A DNA stretch of 64,000 nt, from contig NZ_CP038462.1 of assembly GCF_004777465.1 (NCBI RefSeq), forward strand, positions 1,054,001 through 1,118,000. The letters are read 5' to 3'. Origin of the DNA: Nocardioides daphniae (GTDB taxonomy: Bacteria; Actinomycetota; Actinomycetes; Propionibacteriales; Nocardioidaceae). The position numbers were made by a program, and so were the translations under genes. Positions 1-8,367 of this stretch are shown in pieces. The first letter of the stretch is position 1. Every line of letters begins with the position of its first letter. The notes beneath the pieces are model-generated. The model was not told the origin of the DNA. It saw nothing but the letters and a program-made list of their open reading frames with translations, and did no database searches.

Positions 1-1
1 G

Positions 2-787
2 GCCGTGGAGAACCTCAAGGAGGTCGACCAGGTCAAGGACGCCCTCGTCTCAGGCGTCAGCCACGAGCTGCGCACCCCGATCACCTCGATCCTGGGCTAC
101 CTGGAGATGCTCGAGGACGGCGGCTTCGGCCCGCTCTCCGGGGCCCAGGTGCAGGCCCTCGGCCGGGTCAAGGGCAACAGCAACCGCCTGCTCTCGCTGA
201 TCGACGACCTGCTGACGCTCTCGCGCATCCAGGACGGCTACCTGGCCGTGGAGACCACCCGGCTCGACCTGCGCGACGTGGTCTCCACCGCCGGCCACGA
301 GATGCTGCCCGCGCTGGAGGCTGCCGGGCTCGACTTCACCGTGGAGGTGCCCGAGGAGCCCGTCGCCGTGGTCGGCGACGCCGAGCGCCTCGGCCGTGTC
401 GTGGTCAACCTGGTCGGCAACGCGGCGAAGTTCACCGACCGCTTCGGCTCGGTGACCGTGCGCCTGGAGGTCGACGGGGACGACGCGGTCGTCGCCGTCA
501 CCGACACCGGCATCGGCATCCCCGAGGAGGAGCAGGACCAGCTCTTCGACCGGTTCTTCCGAGCCACCTCCGCCCGCGAGCGCGCCATCCAGGGAAGCGG
601 CCTCGGCCTGGCCATCGCCCGCGCCCTGGTGCAGTCGCACGGAGGTAGCATCGAGGTCGACTCCCAGGTCGACGTCGGGTCGACCTTCCGGATCCGGCTG
701 CCGCTGGAGGGGACGTTGTCGGTCCTCGAGCAGGCAGGCGGGCCGCCGTTGGAGCAGGAGACCGCGGGCGCCGTACGCCGGCGCTGA
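2..787 (+). CDS. Sensor histidine kinase, C-terminal part (5' end outside window)
   Basis: The frame is open to the left edge, so the sensor and membrane part lies outside the window. What remains is the transmitter core. A HisKA dimerisation domain has the H-box SHELRTP, with the phospho-accepting His encoded near base 62. A HATPase_c domain follows, with N-box NLVGNAAKF, G1 box DTGIGIP and G2 box GSGLGLAIA. This is the complete catalytic machinery of a membrane two-component kinase. The partner regulator is not visible, so the stimulus is unknown. A short tail after the ATPase domain is unstructured. Confidence 0.9.
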   Translation, partial: AVENLKEVDQVKDALVSGVSHELRTPITSILGYLEMLEDGGFGPLSGAQVQALGRVKGNSNRLLSLIDDLLTLSRIQDGYLAVETTRLDLRDVVSTAGHEMLPALEAAGLDFTVEVPEEPVAVVGDAERLGRVVVNLVGNAAKFTDRFGSVTVRLEVDGDDAVVAVTDTGIGIPEEEQDQLFDRFFRATSARERAIQGSGLGLAIARALVQSHGGSIEVDSQVDVGSTFRIRLPLEGTLSVLEQAGGPPLEQETAGAVRRR

Positions 788-845
788 CGGCCGCACGCGA
801 GGGCGTACGACGGGGGCACGCCGCCCGTGCCGGCCCCCGGACGCG

Positions 846-878
846 AAGGAACCCCCGGTCTTCGACCGGGGGTTCCTT
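846..878. terminator. Perfect 15-bp hairpin between the kinase and tRNA-His
   Basis: Fifteen perfectly paired bases flank a 3-nt TTC loop. The hairpin lies just beyond the 3' end of tRNA-His (minus strand) and downstream of the kinase stop, so it could end transcription from both sides. It has no U-tract on either strand, which is common in high-G+C actinobacteria. Confidence 0.6.
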
Positions 879-884
879 GCTGAC

Positions 885-961
885 TGGGGTGAGTGACGGG
901 GCTCGAACCCGCGACAACCGCGACCACAACGCGGTGCTCTACCAGCTGAGCTACACCCACC
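885..961 (-). tRNA. tRNA-His (GTG)
   Basis: On the minus strand the sequence folds as a full cloverleaf with acceptor GTGGGTG pairing to CACTCAC. The anticodon loop TTGTGGT reads GTG (codon CAC). The extra G at position -1 (base 961) faces C73, the identity element of tRNA-His. A 3' CCA is encoded at 885-887. Confidence 0.95.
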
Positions 962-1002
962 ATGGCGACTTGCTGGACAAGTCGTGAGGAAGCATAGAGG
1001 AC

Positions 1003-1650
1003 TCAGGCGCCCGGTGTGGAATCGGGGGTGCTGGCACCGCCCTGCAGGCCGGTGACGGAGCCCGCGTGCCTGGCCGCGATCTCCTTGGCCGTGCTCGAGT
1101 CGGGGCCGGGCGGCGTCACGAAGACGGCCTCGCGGTAGTAGCGCAGCTCCTCGATGCTCTCCTGGATGTCGGCGAGAGCGCGGTGGTTGCCGCGCTTCTC
1201 CGGCGCCTGGAAGTAGGCGCGGGGGAACCAGCGCTTGGAGAGCTCCTTGATGGAGGAGACGTCGATGTTGCGGTAGTGCAGGAAGCCCTCGAGCCCGGCC
1301 ATGTCGCGGGCCAGGAAGGCGCGGTCGGTGCCGATCGTGTTGCCGGCCAGCGGGGGACGGCTGCCCTCGGGGCAGTGCTCGCGGATGTAGGCGAGGACCT
1401 GGGCCTCGGCCTCCTCCATGGTGACGCCGCCGTCGAGCTCCTCGAGCAGGCCGGACTTCTGGTGCATGTCGCGGACGAAGTCGATCATCGTCTCGAGTGA
1501 CTCCGCCGGGGGCTTGATGATGACGTCGACCCCCTCGCCGAGCACGTTGAGCTCGAAGTCGGTCACCAGGGCGGCCACCTCGATCAGGGCATCCTTCTCG
1601 AGGTCGAGGCCGGTCATCTCGCAGTCGATCCACACCAGTCGGTCATTCAC
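1003..1650 (-). CDS. orn: Oligoribonuclease
   Basis: This 215-aa protein matches the usual length of oligoribonuclease, the 3'-5' exonuclease that degrades 2-5 nt RNAs, and pGpG from c-di-GMP turnover, to mononucleotides in the cytoplasm. The DEDDh motifs are in place: [10 protein letters not shown] near the N-terminus (Asp9, Glu11), a middle Asp in GTDRAFL, and the C-terminal His/Asp pair in NHRALADI. The start is the GTG at 1650, just before [16 protein letters not shown] box lies 8 nt upstream of it, suggesting a leaderless or near-leaderless transcript. The family is essential or growth-limiting in many bacteria. Confidence 0.96.
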   Translation of the reverse strand: MNDRLVWIDCEMTGLDLEKDALIEVAALVTDFELNVLGEGVDVIIKPPAESLETMIDFVRDMHQKSGLLEELDGGVTMEEAEAQVLAYIREHCPEGSRPPLAGNTIGTDRAFLARDMAGLEGFLHYRNIDVSSIKELSKRWFPRAYFQAPEKRGNHRALADIQESIEELRYYREAVFVTPPGPDSSTAKEIAARHAGSVTGLQGGASTPDSTPGA

Positions 1651-1658
1651 GGGCCACG

Positions 1659-1664
1659 ACCCTA
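1659..1664 (-). promoter_or_regulatory. -10 box of orn, leaderless spacing
   Basis: TAGGGT on the minus strand ends 8 nt before the GTG of orn. It is one of a family of TANNNT boxes placed directly before start codons in this window. Confidence 0.5.
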
Positions 1665-1743
1665 CTAGTGATCGCCGACATCCGAGGGGTCGTGGGCCTC
1701 GACCGTCGGCACGGGGCTGCCGCTCGCGCTGTGGGCGCTGACC

Positions 1744-1749
1744 TAGGGT
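1744..1749 (+). promoter_or_regulatory. -10 box of the MauE gene, leaderless spacing
   Basis: TAGGGT ends 6 nt before the GTG at 1756. This favours 1756 over the GTG at 1750 as the translation start of the MauE protein. Confidence 0.5.
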
Positions 1750-1755
1750 GTGGAC

Positions 1756-2310
1756 GTGCAGCCTCCACGCGTCTGGCAGGGAGCGTTTCCCTGGATCGGT
1801 CTCGTCGCCCGTCTGGCGACCGGCGGCGTGTGGCTCGTGGCCGGGGCGATCAAGCTGCCCGACCCCTACGAGAGCATCAGCGCCGTGCGGGCGTACGAGG
1901 TGCTCCCCGAGGCGCTCGTCCCCGCGGTCGGCTACCTGCTGCCGGTGGTGGAGGTCGCGATCGGTCTGCTGCTGATCCTGGGCCTGCTGACACGCACCAG
2001 CAGCGTGGCCTCGGCGATCCTCTTCGCCGTCTTCGTCGCCGGCATCGCGTCGGTCTGGGTCCGTGGGATCGAGATCGACTGCGGCTGCTTCGGCGGGGGA
2101 GGCGAGAAGGAGGGCGCCTCGGCGGAGTACCCGCTGGAGATCGCCCGCGACCTGGGGCTGATGCTGCTCTCGGTGTGGCTGGTGTGGCGTCCGCGTACGC
2201 GGTGGGCGCTGGACAACATGCTCTTCCGCTCGTCCGAGCGGGGACCTGAAAGGAACGACGATGGCGAAGAACCCGCCGAAGAAGAACGCGCCGGGCACCC
2301 GGTCCGATGA
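1756..2310 (+). CDS. MauE/DoxX-type redox membrane protein
   Basis: This 184-aa protein has four hydrophobic segments and the paired cysteines DCGCFGG between segments three and four, a layout typical of the MauE/DoxX redox-associated membrane family. Such proteins are thought to pass electrons to or from periplasmic thioredoxin-fold proteins. The next gene encodes exactly such a protein and starts inside this one (50-nt overlap). A joint role in exported-protein disulfide formation, in place of DsbB or VKOR, is my inference. The last ~25 residues are acidic and poorly conserved, as expected where the reading frame overlaps its neighbour. Confidence 0.8.
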   Translation: MQPPRVWQGAFPWIGLVARLATGGVWLVAGAIKLPDPYESISAVRAYEVLPEALVPAVGYLLPVVEVAIGLLLILGLLTRTSSVASAILFAVFVAGIASVWVRGIEIDCGCFGGGGEKEGASAEYPLEIARDLGLMLLSVWLVWRPRTRWALDNMLFRSSERGPERNDDGEEPAEEERAGHPVR

Positions 2311-3127
2311 GCGGGCCGCGACCGCGGCCAAGCGGGAGGCGCGTCGCGAGAAGGCCGCGCGCCAGGCCGCTGCCGCACTGGCCGAGAAGAAGGCGCGCCA
2401 GCGCAAGGAGCGCCTGATGGTCGGCGGCATCGTCGCCGCCGTCGTGCTGCTCGTGGCCGGCGTCGTGACCTGGCAGGTCATGCGCAACTCCGGCCCCGTC
2501 GCCGTCCCGGACAACGCCACCGACAAGTACGGCGTCTCGATGGGTGAGGCCGACGCCGGCGCCCAGATCGAGATCTTCGCCGACTTCCTGTGCCCCGCCT
2601 GCAAGAGCTTCGAGGCCGCGGCGGAGGCGCCGCTGACGCAGCTGGCCGAGGCCGGCGCTGCCCACGTCACCTACAACCCTGTCGTCATCCTCGACCAGTT
2701 CGGCGACTACTCCGAGCGCGCCGCCAACGCCTTCGCCGTCGTGCTCGACACCGCCGGCGCCGAGGTGGCCCTGGAGTTCCAGGCCGCCCTCTTCGCCGAG
2801 CAGCCCTCGGAGTCGGGCTCCAAGCCCGACGACGACTGGCTCATCGACCTCGCCGTGGAGTCGGGCGCCAAGGAGTCCGAGATCCGCGACGACATCGAGG
2901 GCATGAAGTTCGAGCGCTGGGTCAAGGAGGCGACGCAGGAGTCGGAGCGCCGCGGCCTGCGTGGCACGCCGACCATCTTCATCAACGGCAACCAGGTGGA
3001 GCCCCAGGACGCTCTCAACCAGATCCAGCAGCTCGCCCAGGCGGCCGGACCGGCCCAGCCCGAGGGTGACGCCGGCGCGGGTGAGGGTGACGCAGGTGAG
3101 GGTGACGCGGAGAAGGACGCCAGCTGA
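2261..3127 (+). CDS. Membrane-anchored DsbA-family thiol-disulfide oxidoreductase
   Basis: This 288-aa protein has a Lys/Arg/Ala-rich cytoplasmic N-terminus, one membrane anchor at about residues 49-70, then an extracytoplasmic thioredoxin-fold domain. The redox motif CPAC sits in [11 protein letters not shown] and the cis-Pro loop is GTPTIFING. The tail is a Gly/Asp/Glu/Ala repeat of low complexity. The fold and motif match actinobacterial Thioredoxin_4 proteins that oxidise secreted proteins. An AAGGAA ribosome site precedes the ATG. It overlaps the MauE gene upstream and shares TGATG with the gene downstream, so the three are translationally coupled. Confidence 0.9.
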   Translation: MAKNPPKKNAPGTRSDERAATAAKREARREKAARQAAAALAEKKARQRKERLMVGGIVAAVVLLVAGVVTWQVMRNSGPVAVPDNATDKYGVSMGEADAGAQIEIFADFLCPACKSFEAAAEAPLTQLAEAGAAHVTYNPVVILDQFGDYSERAANAFAVVLDTAGAEVALEFQAALFAEQPSESGSKPDDDWLIDLAVESGAKESEIRDDIEGMKFERWVKEATQESERRGLRGTPTIFINGNQVEPQDALNQIQQLAQAAGPAQPEGDAGAGEGDAGEGDAEKDAS

Positions 3128-3381
3128 TGCACGTCGTCAAGGTGCAGCGGTGGGTCATCACCGCGCTGGTCCTCACCACCGCCCTCCACTTCGTCGCGGG
3201 CCTGCTGATCCTCGCCGTCACGCTCGACCGGGCCGACGCCTTCTGGGTGCTGACCGTCATCTCGATGATCGTCACCGCCCTGGCGATCGTCGGCGTACGC
3301 CTGCTCCACCAGGTCTCGCCGTTGACGGTGTGGCTGCTCGTGGCGGTCGTTCCACTGGCGGTCTCGCTCTACTTCCGCTGA
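3127..3381 (+). CDS. Small three-helix membrane protein
   Basis: The 84-aa product is almost entirely hydrophobic, with about three transmembrane helices and short charged loops. Its ATG overlaps the stop of the DsbA gene (TGATG), so it is probably made as part of the same operon. I recognise no family. A helper role to the disulfide pair is possible, but only the position supports it. Confidence 0.7.
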   Translation: MHVVKVQRWVITALVLTTALHFVAGLLILAVTLDRADAFWVLTVISMIVTALAIVGVRLLHQVSPLTVWLLVAVVPLAVSLYFR

Positions 3382-3465
3382 CAGACTTCCGCTGACCACG
3401 GAACCGGGTCTGGCCACCCGGTCGGCGCCTTTCGAGGGTCGCTGGCCGGGTGGCACACTCGGCGG

Positions 3466-4533
3466 ATGAGCATCCCCGCCCGTACGCCCGGACGGCTCTC
3501 CGAGTTCGTCGCGGGCCTGCCCAAGGCCGAGCTGCACGTCCACCACGTCGGGTCTGCGTCGCAGCGGATCGTCCAGGAGTTGGCCGAGCGCCACCCCGGC
3601 ACGGTGCCCAGCGACCCCGACGAGCTGCGCAAGTTCTACGAGTTCCGCGACTTCGCCCACTTCATCGAGGTCTACCTGGCCGTCGTCGACCTGCTGAAGG
3701 AGCCGGAGGACATCCGGTTGCTGACCTACGAGGTCGCACGTGACCTGGCGCGCCAGAAGGTGCGCTACGCCGAGCTGACCTGCACGCCCTACACGTCGGT
3801 GCTGCCGCACGAGGCGCGGCGAGGAATGCCGATCGAGGCCTACACCGACGCGATCGAGGAGGCTCGGGTCGCCGCCGAGCGCGACTTCGGCGTCGTCCTG
3901 CGGTGGATCTACGACATCCCGGGGGAGTCGGGCGTCCCAGCGGCCGACGAGACGCTCCTCTTCGCGCTCGAGTACCCGCCGTCGGCCCTGGTCGGCTTCG
4001 GCCTCGGCGGTCCGGAGATCGGCGTCCCGAGGCCGCAGTTCCAGCGTCACTTCGACGCCGCCCGGGCCGCCGGGCTCCGCTCCGTGCCGCACGCGGGGGA
4101 GACCACTGGCCCGGAGACGGTCTGGGACGCGATCCGGCTGCTGGGGGCGGAGCGGATTGGCCACGGCACCACGGCTGCCCAGGACCCGGTGCTGCTGGAG
4201 TACCTGGCTGAGCACCGGATCCCGCTCGAGGTCTGCCCGACCTCCAACGTGGCGACCCGAGCCGTCGACTCGCTGGACGCCCACCCGTTGCGCACCTTCC
4301 GCGACGCCGGCGTCGTGGTCTCCATCAACTCCGACGACCCGCCGATGTTCGACACCGACCTCAACACCGAGTACGAGGTGGCGGCCGACATGTTGGACCT
4401 CGACGAGCGGGGAGTCGCCGACCTCGCTGTCGCGGCGGTGGACGCGTCCTTCGCCACGGAGCACCTGAAGAGTGAGCTGCGTGCCGAGATCGACGCCTGG
4501 ACCTCGGCCTTCCTCGCCGAGCGGGCAGACTGA
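3466..4533 (+). CDS. Adenosine deaminase-family hydrolase (adenosine or 6-aminodeoxyfutalosine deaminase)
   Basis: A 355-aa amidohydrolase-fold deaminase. Metal and catalytic motifs are the N-terminal HVH in AELHVHHVGS, HAGE, GHGT and SINSDDP. The residues after HxH are HVGS, where canonical adenosine deaminase has LDGA or LEG. That variant occurs in an actinobacterial subgroup that includes 6-aminodeoxyfutalosine deaminases of menaquinone synthesis, so the substrate cannot be fixed here, and no other futalosine-pathway gene is in view. The ATG at 3466 is 6 nt after a CACACT box, a weak leaderless signature. Confidence 0.85.
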   Translation: MSIPARTPGRLSEFVAGLPKAELHVHHVGSASQRIVQELAERHPGTVPSDPDELRKFYEFRDFAHFIEVYLAVVDLLKEPEDIRLLTYEVARDLARQKVRYAELTCTPYTSVLPHEARRGMPIEAYTDAIEEARVAAERDFGVVLRWIYDIPGESGVPAADETLLFALEYPPSALVGFGLGGPEIGVPRPQFQRHFDAARAAGLRSVPHAGETTGPETVWDAIRLLGAERIGHGTTAAQDPVLLEYLAEHRIPLEVCPTSNVATRAVDSLDAHPLRTFRDAGVVVSINSDDPPMFDTDLNTEYEVAADMLDLDERGVADLAVAAVDASFATEHLKSELRAEIDAWTSAFLAERAD

Positions 4534-4538
4534 CGCCC

Positions 4539-5132
4539 ATGGCTGGCTTCTTTGACTCGACCGATTCCGCTGCGCCCCTGATCCCGACGATGCGTGACCG
4601 CATGCTCGCCGGGCAGCCCTACGTCGCTGACAGCACGGTGCAGGAGCTGACCGACCGAGGCCAGCGGGCGGCCGTGGCGTACAACGCGGCGAGCCCGACG
4701 GACGCCGAGGCCAGGCGCGCCCTCCTGGAGGAGCTCTTCGGCCAGGTGGGGGAGGACGTCGAGGTGCGCAGCCCCGTGCACGTCGACCTCGGCACCCGCA
4801 TCTCCCTCGGCGACCGCACCTTCGTGAACTTCGGGCTGGTCGCGCTTGACGTCGCCGAGATCCGGATCGGCGCCGACGTCCAGATCGGTCCGAACGTCCA
4901 GCTGCTCACCCCGCTGCACCCGCTCGACGCCGAGCAGCGCCGCCAGAAGTGGGAGGGCGGCGCGCCGATCACCATCGGCGACAACGTCTGGCTCGGTGGC
5001 GGCGTCATCGTCTGCCCGGGCGTCACGATCGGTGCGGACACCGTGGTCGGCGCGGGCTCGGTGGTCGCCAAGGACCTGCCTGCGGGCGTACTCGCCGTGG
5101 GCAACCCGGCGAAGGTGATCCGCCACCTCTGA
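4539..5132 (+). CDS. Maltose/galactoside O-acetyltransferase-like hexapeptide protein
   Basis: A 197-aa left-handed beta-helix acetyltransferase. The N-terminal MRDRMLAGQPY is the typical Mac domain. It is followed by hexapeptide repeats (IGADVQIGPNV, TIGDNVWLGGG, TIGADTVVGAG) and the catalytic-type loop LLTPLHPLD. Members transfer acetyl from acetyl-CoA to sugar hydroxyls. The actual acceptor is not predictable. The gene starts 5 nt after the deaminase stop. Confidence 0.9.
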   Translation: MAGFFDSTDSAAPLIPTMRDRMLAGQPYVADSTVQELTDRGQRAAVAYNAASPTDAEARRALLEELFGQVGEDVEVRSPVHVDLGTRISLGDRTFVNFGLVALDVAEIRIGADVQIGPNVQLLTPLHPLDAEQRRQKWEGGAPITIGDNVWLGGGVIVCPGVTIGADTVVGAGSVVAKDLPAGVLAVGNPAKVIRHL

Positions 5133-5178
5133 GCCGACTCGTCTGCTGCGCCTCCGCGGCGCCCTGTTGAGCATCTCT

Positions 5179-6453
5179 CTACCTCCGCCGGTGGAATCTC
5201 AGGTCGCCGTTGGCGAGTGTGGCGAGGTCGTAGGCCGCGTCGTGGGCGCGGTGGTGATGCCGGCTGCACAGCAAGGCAGCGTTGTCGAGGTCGGTGGCGC
5301 CGCCGTGGGACCAGGGGACGAGGTGGTGGGCCTCGGACCAGGTGCCGGGGATCGTGCAGCCTTCGGCGCGGCAGGTGCCGTCGCGCAGGGCCAGGGCGCG
5401 GCGTTGGGCCTTGGTGAAGAGCCGGGCGGCGCGGCCGACGTCGAGGACTTCGCCGTCGGTGCCGAGGACGGCGGGGATGATCTGGGCGGTGCAGGCCAGG
5501 CGTCGGGCCTGGGCGGCGGTGATGGTGTCGAACCCGTCGCCGGGGGTGGTGTTGTCGATGGTGGCCACCCCGAGCTCCTGCTTCAACGTCTCGAAGGGGA
5601 GGGTGACCATGACGTGGGTGGCGTCGCCGCCGTGGATTGGGAGGCGCGTGGGGTCGAGGGTCTCGAGGAGCTGGGTGAACGCCTCGGCCATCTTGCGGGG
5701 CTGGGTGATCCGCTGACCGAATGCAGTTGGCTTGTCAGCGTCGGCGTCGTCGACGGTGCTGCGCACCGCGCCGTCGGCCAGTCGCGGGTTGCTGAACGCG
5801 TGAAGGTAGGTCCCGAGCCGGGCCGCGGTGGCGTCGGGCACGACTGCGGTGATCCGGGTGGTGCCGTCGCCCAGGGCGCGGATCCGTAGGCGCTGCCGCT
5901 CGCTGGCCCGTCTCTCGGCATCGGCCAGCCGGCGGGCTTCTTCCTCCTCGAACCGGTCGGGGTCGACGAGCTCGAGGATCCGGCGGCCGAGCTTGGCCAG
6001 GTCGCTGGGGTCGTGGTCGGCGGCGAGCTCGACGAGCTTGGTCTCGGCGGCCTCGATCACGTCCAACCCGACCCGGGCCGGGAGCTCCTCGACCGCGGCC
6101 GCGATCACCCGGGCCTGGGCGATGCTCACCCGTCCCTCGCGCACGCCCGCCGCCAACGTCGGCCGCTCCCGGTCCAACGCCTCGGCCAGCCGCAGGTCGG
6201 CGGCGGCGTCGCCGCGGCGTACGTGCCCGTGGTGGGCCAGCCAGGTCGCGATCGACCGGAATCCCTCACCTTCGGCGGCGTCGCCCGCGGCGGCCATCAC
6301 CCGTAGCCGCAGCTCGGCAGTGCGCGACTCGACCTCCAGCAGCGACAGCAGCGCACCGGCCTTCTCATCGGCGCTCATGAACGTCGGGTTCACGTCGCAC
6401 ACCGACTTCAGCGACGCACTGATCGCCTCCGCGACCGCGTTCACCGGATGCAC
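5179..6453 (-). CDS. DUF222 (13E12 family) protein with C-terminal HNH nuclease domain
   Basis: A 424-aa protein with a helical DUF222 region (about residues 30-310) and a C-terminal HNH domain: CRAEGC, then SEAHHLVPWSHGG, then LLCSRHHHRAHD. The zinc-type CxxxxC/CxxH framework and HH catalytic pair are complete. These genes are multicopy in many actinobacteria, and in M. tuberculosis several 13E12 genes are LexA-controlled. Here a perfect SOS box lies 165 bp upstream, so damage induction is likely. Whether the protein cuts DNA as a repair factor or is a selfish element is unknown. Confidence 0.92.
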   Translation of the reverse strand: MHPVNAVAEAISASLKSVCDVNPTFMSADEKAGALLSLLEVESRTAELRLRVMAAAGDAAEGEGFRSIATWLAHHGHVRRGDAAADLRLAEALDRERPTLAAGVREGRVSIAQARVIAAAVEELPARVGLDVIEAAETKLVELAADHDPSDLAKLGRRILELVDPDRFEEEEARRLADAERRASERQRLRIRALGDGTTRITAVVPDATAARLGTYLHAFSNPRLADGAVRSTVDDADADKPTAFGQRITQPRKMAEAFTQLLETLDPTRLPIHGGDATHVMVTLPFETLKQELGVATIDNTTPGDGFDTITAAQARRLACTAQIIPAVLGTDGEVLDVGRAARLFTKAQRRALALRDGTCRAEGCTIPGTWSEAHHLVPWSHGGATDLDNAALLCSRHHHRAHDAAYDLATLANGDLRFHRRR

Positions 6454-6611
6454 GGCACACCTCCTGGGACGACGACGCCATGCACGGCATGGCTCTGGAC
6501 GGTCGTCGCTCCTGGAGGCCCGGAACCCGAGCTATCACGTCACCCTCGCAACTGGCCCCACCGTCTCCGCCGACTCGATGGCCGCGGTGTCATGAGTGAG
6601 AACCTACGGCG

Positions 6612-6617
6612 ACTCTA
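6612..6617 (-). promoter_or_regulatory. -10 box abutting the SOS box
   Basis: TAGAGT on the minus strand follows the LexA box directly. LexA bound there would occlude the -35 region and spacer. The leader to the DUF222 start would be about 150 nt. Confidence 0.4.
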
Positions 6618-6633
6618 TCGAACACCAGTTCGA
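6618..6633. promoter_or_regulatory. LexA (SOS) box upstream of DUF222-HNH gene
   Basis: TCGAAC-ACCA-GTTCGA is a perfect match to the actinobacterial LexA consensus TCGAACNNNNGTTCGA. It lies in the otherwise empty interval upstream of the DUF222 gene, next to a -10-like box in the matching orientation. Confidence 0.8.
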
Positions 6634-6662
6634 GTATGAAGTGCCAAAATGGGGGATTCGGG

Positions 6663-6998
6663 TCAGGCCGTGCGCGGGGCGTACATGATCACCGCGACGC
6701 CGACCAGGCAGATCAGCGCGCCCGTCACGTCGTACCGGTCGGGCTTGAAGCCGTCGACGGCCATGCCCCACAGCAGGGAGCCTGCGACGAAGACCCCGCC
6801 GTACGCCGCCAGGATGCGCCCGAAGTGGGCGTCGGGCTGGAGGGTCGCGACGAAGCCGTAGATGCCGAGCGCGATGACGCCGGCGCCGATCCACAGCCAG
6901 CCGCGGTGCTCGCGCACGCCCTGCCACACCAGCCAGGCACCGCCGATCTCGGCGAGGGCGGCCAGGGCGAAGAGGGTCATCGAGCGCACGGTGTCCAC
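6663..6998 (-). CDS. YnfA/UPF0060 family small membrane protein
   Basis: 111 aa, four transmembrane helices. Signature segments of the UPF0060 family are present: [33 protein letters not shown] and [12 protein letters not shown]. The family resembles small multidrug-resistance transporters, and E. coli YnfA has been linked to drug efflux. The substrate here is unknown. A GACAAT box lies 6 nt before the GTG start. The length is normal for the family. Confidence 0.9.
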   Translation of the reverse strand: MDTVRSMTLFALAALAEIGGAWLVWQGVREHRGWLWIGAGVIALGIYGFVATLQPDAHFGRILAAYGGVFVAGSLLWGMAVDGFKPDRYDVTGALICLVGVAVIMYAPRTA

Positions 6999-7026
6999 GC
7001 GGAGATTGTCGCTGACGACTGCTTCG

Positions 7027-7065
7027 GTGGAGGATTCCAGTCACCAGGTGACTGAAATCCTCCAC
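7027..7065. terminator. Near-perfect 19-bp palindrome downstream of tRNA-Arg
   Basis: Two 19-base arms with one mismatch are separated by a single A. The element begins 8 nt past the mature 3' end of tRNA-Arg, so a terminator or processing hairpin is the simplest reading. There is no U-tract, and the near-absence of a loop is unusual for a terminator. Confidence 0.5.
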
Positions 7066-7072
7066 TCAAGGG

Positions 7073-7146
7073 CGCCCCCGGCAGGATTCGAACCTGCGAC
7101 CAGCGGATTAGAAGGCCGCTGCTCTATCCAGCTGAGCTACGGAGGC
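7073..7146 (-). tRNA. tRNA-Arg (TCT)
   Basis: A cloverleaf on the minus strand has acceptor GCCTCCG pairing with CGGGGGC (one G-U), T-loop TTCGAAT and anticodon loop TTCTAAT, giving anticodon TCT (codon AGA). CCA is not encoded, unlike the other three tRNAs in the window. Confidence 0.95.
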
Positions 7147-7374
7147 AACGGGACGCAGCCGGTGCGAACGTCGGGAGCTCCCGCGCGTGCGCGCTGACCC
7201 GGCCTGGTGACCCGGGGCGGAGTCTAGCGACCTCGCTGCCGCGGCTGGCCCGTCTGGTCGGGAGAGCCTCATCGATTGACGCTGTCACTGACCAAGTTTC
7301 GTGACCTCATCGGATCAAGTCGTACGTGGCGGACAAGGGTCGACACCGCTCGGCACGCGGGACAAGATGAGGAG

Positions 7375-8367
7375 ATGCCACTCTCGGGCCGTCCAAGGAC
7401 CAGGGCGGCGATCCTCGCGGTCGTCGTCGCCTCCACCCTCGCGGCCTGCGGGGTGACCCGCGGCGACGACAGCCGCGACCTGCTGATGATCATCCCCAAC
7501 AGCCCGGGGGGCGGCTACGACCTCACCGGGCGCGCAGCCGTCGCGGTGATGGACGCCGAGGAGATCACCGGCGGCGACATCACGGTCGACAACGTGGTGG
7601 GCGCCGGGGGAGCGGTGGCGATGACCTCGCTCATCGGGCGGGCCGGCGACGAGCACACGCTGATGACCGTCGGCCTGGGCGTGGTGGGCTCGACCTACTC
7701 CTTCGGCAGCGAGTTCGGGGTCACCGACGCCACCCCGATCGCCCAGCTGATGAGCGAGCCGGAGGGCATCCTGGTGCCGGCCGACTCGCCCTTCGAGGAC
7801 CTCGACGACCTGGTCAAGGCGTGGAAGACCGACCCGGGGGAGATCGCGATCGGTGGCGGTTCCTCGCCGGGCGGCCCGGACCACCTCTTCCCGATGCAGC
7901 TGGCCGCCACCGTGGGCATCGACGCCAACGACGTCAACTACGTGGTCTACGACGGCGGCGGTCCGCTCACCAGCGCGTTGCTCGGCAAGAAGATCGAGGT
8001 CGGCTTCTCCGGCCTGGCCGAGTTCGAGGGCTCGATCCGCAGCGGCGACCTGCGGGTGCTCGGCGTCTCGGGGGAGGAGCGCTACCCGTCGGGCCAGCTC
8101 GCCGAGGTCCCGACGCTGACCGAGCAGGGCGTCGACCTCGTCTTCCTCAACTGGCGCGGCGTCCTGGCGCCGCCGGACATCAGCGAGGCCCGCACCGAGG
8201 CTTTGATCGCCTACTTCGAGGAGATGCACGCCAGCCCCGGCTGGAAGGAGGAGGTCGAGAAGAACGGCTGGACCGACGACTTCCGCACCGGCGACGACTT
8301 CGGCACCTTCCTCACCGAGCAGGACACCCGGGTGGCTGACACCCTCGACGAGCTGGGGCTGCTGTGA
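7375..8367 (+). CDS. tctC: Tripartite tricarboxylate transporter substrate-binding lipoprotein
   Basis: 330 aa from the ATG at 7375, chosen because a GAGGAG-type ribosome site lies just upstream and a lipoprotein signal follows at once (hydrophobic run ending in lipobox LAAC). The mature part is a Bug/TctC-type periplasmic-binding fold, with family segments PNSPGGGYD, VVGAGGAVA and SGLAEFEGSIRSG. The protein captures a carboxylate outside the membrane and delivers it to TctAB. No tctDE regulators are adjacent. It overlaps tctB by 4 nt. Confidence 0.9.
   Translation: MPLSGRPRTRAAILAVVVASTLAACGVTRGDDSRDLLMIIPNSPGGGYDLTGRAAVAVMDAEEITGGDITVDNVVGAGGAVAMTSLIGRAGDEHTLMTVGLGVVGSTYSFGSEFGVTDATPIAQLMSEPEGILVPADSPFEDLDDLVKAWKTDPGEIAIGGGSSPGGPDHLFPMQLAATVGIDANDVNYVVYDGGGPLTSALLGKKIEVGFSGLAEFEGSIRSGDLRVLGVSGEERYPSGQLAEVPTLTEQGVDLVFLNWRGVLAPPDISEARTEALIAYFEEMHASPGWKEEVEKNGWTDDFRTGDDFGTFLTEQDTRVADTLDELGLL

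Noticed and set aside
5179..6453. DUF222-HNH gene as evidence of a mobile element or homing endonuclease insertion
   Set aside because: No flanking repeats or disrupted host gene are visible, and the family is ordinary chromosomal content in actinobacteria. SOS control is the better-supported special feature.
7073..7146. tRNA-Arg as a possible integration site of a mobile element
   Set aside because: No partial tRNA duplicate, integrase or phage gene is present on either side.
7276..7304. TTGACG plus weak -10 as the promoter of tctC
   Set aside because: The -10 candidate TCGTGA at 17-bp spacing is too poor. I could not assign a promoter there.
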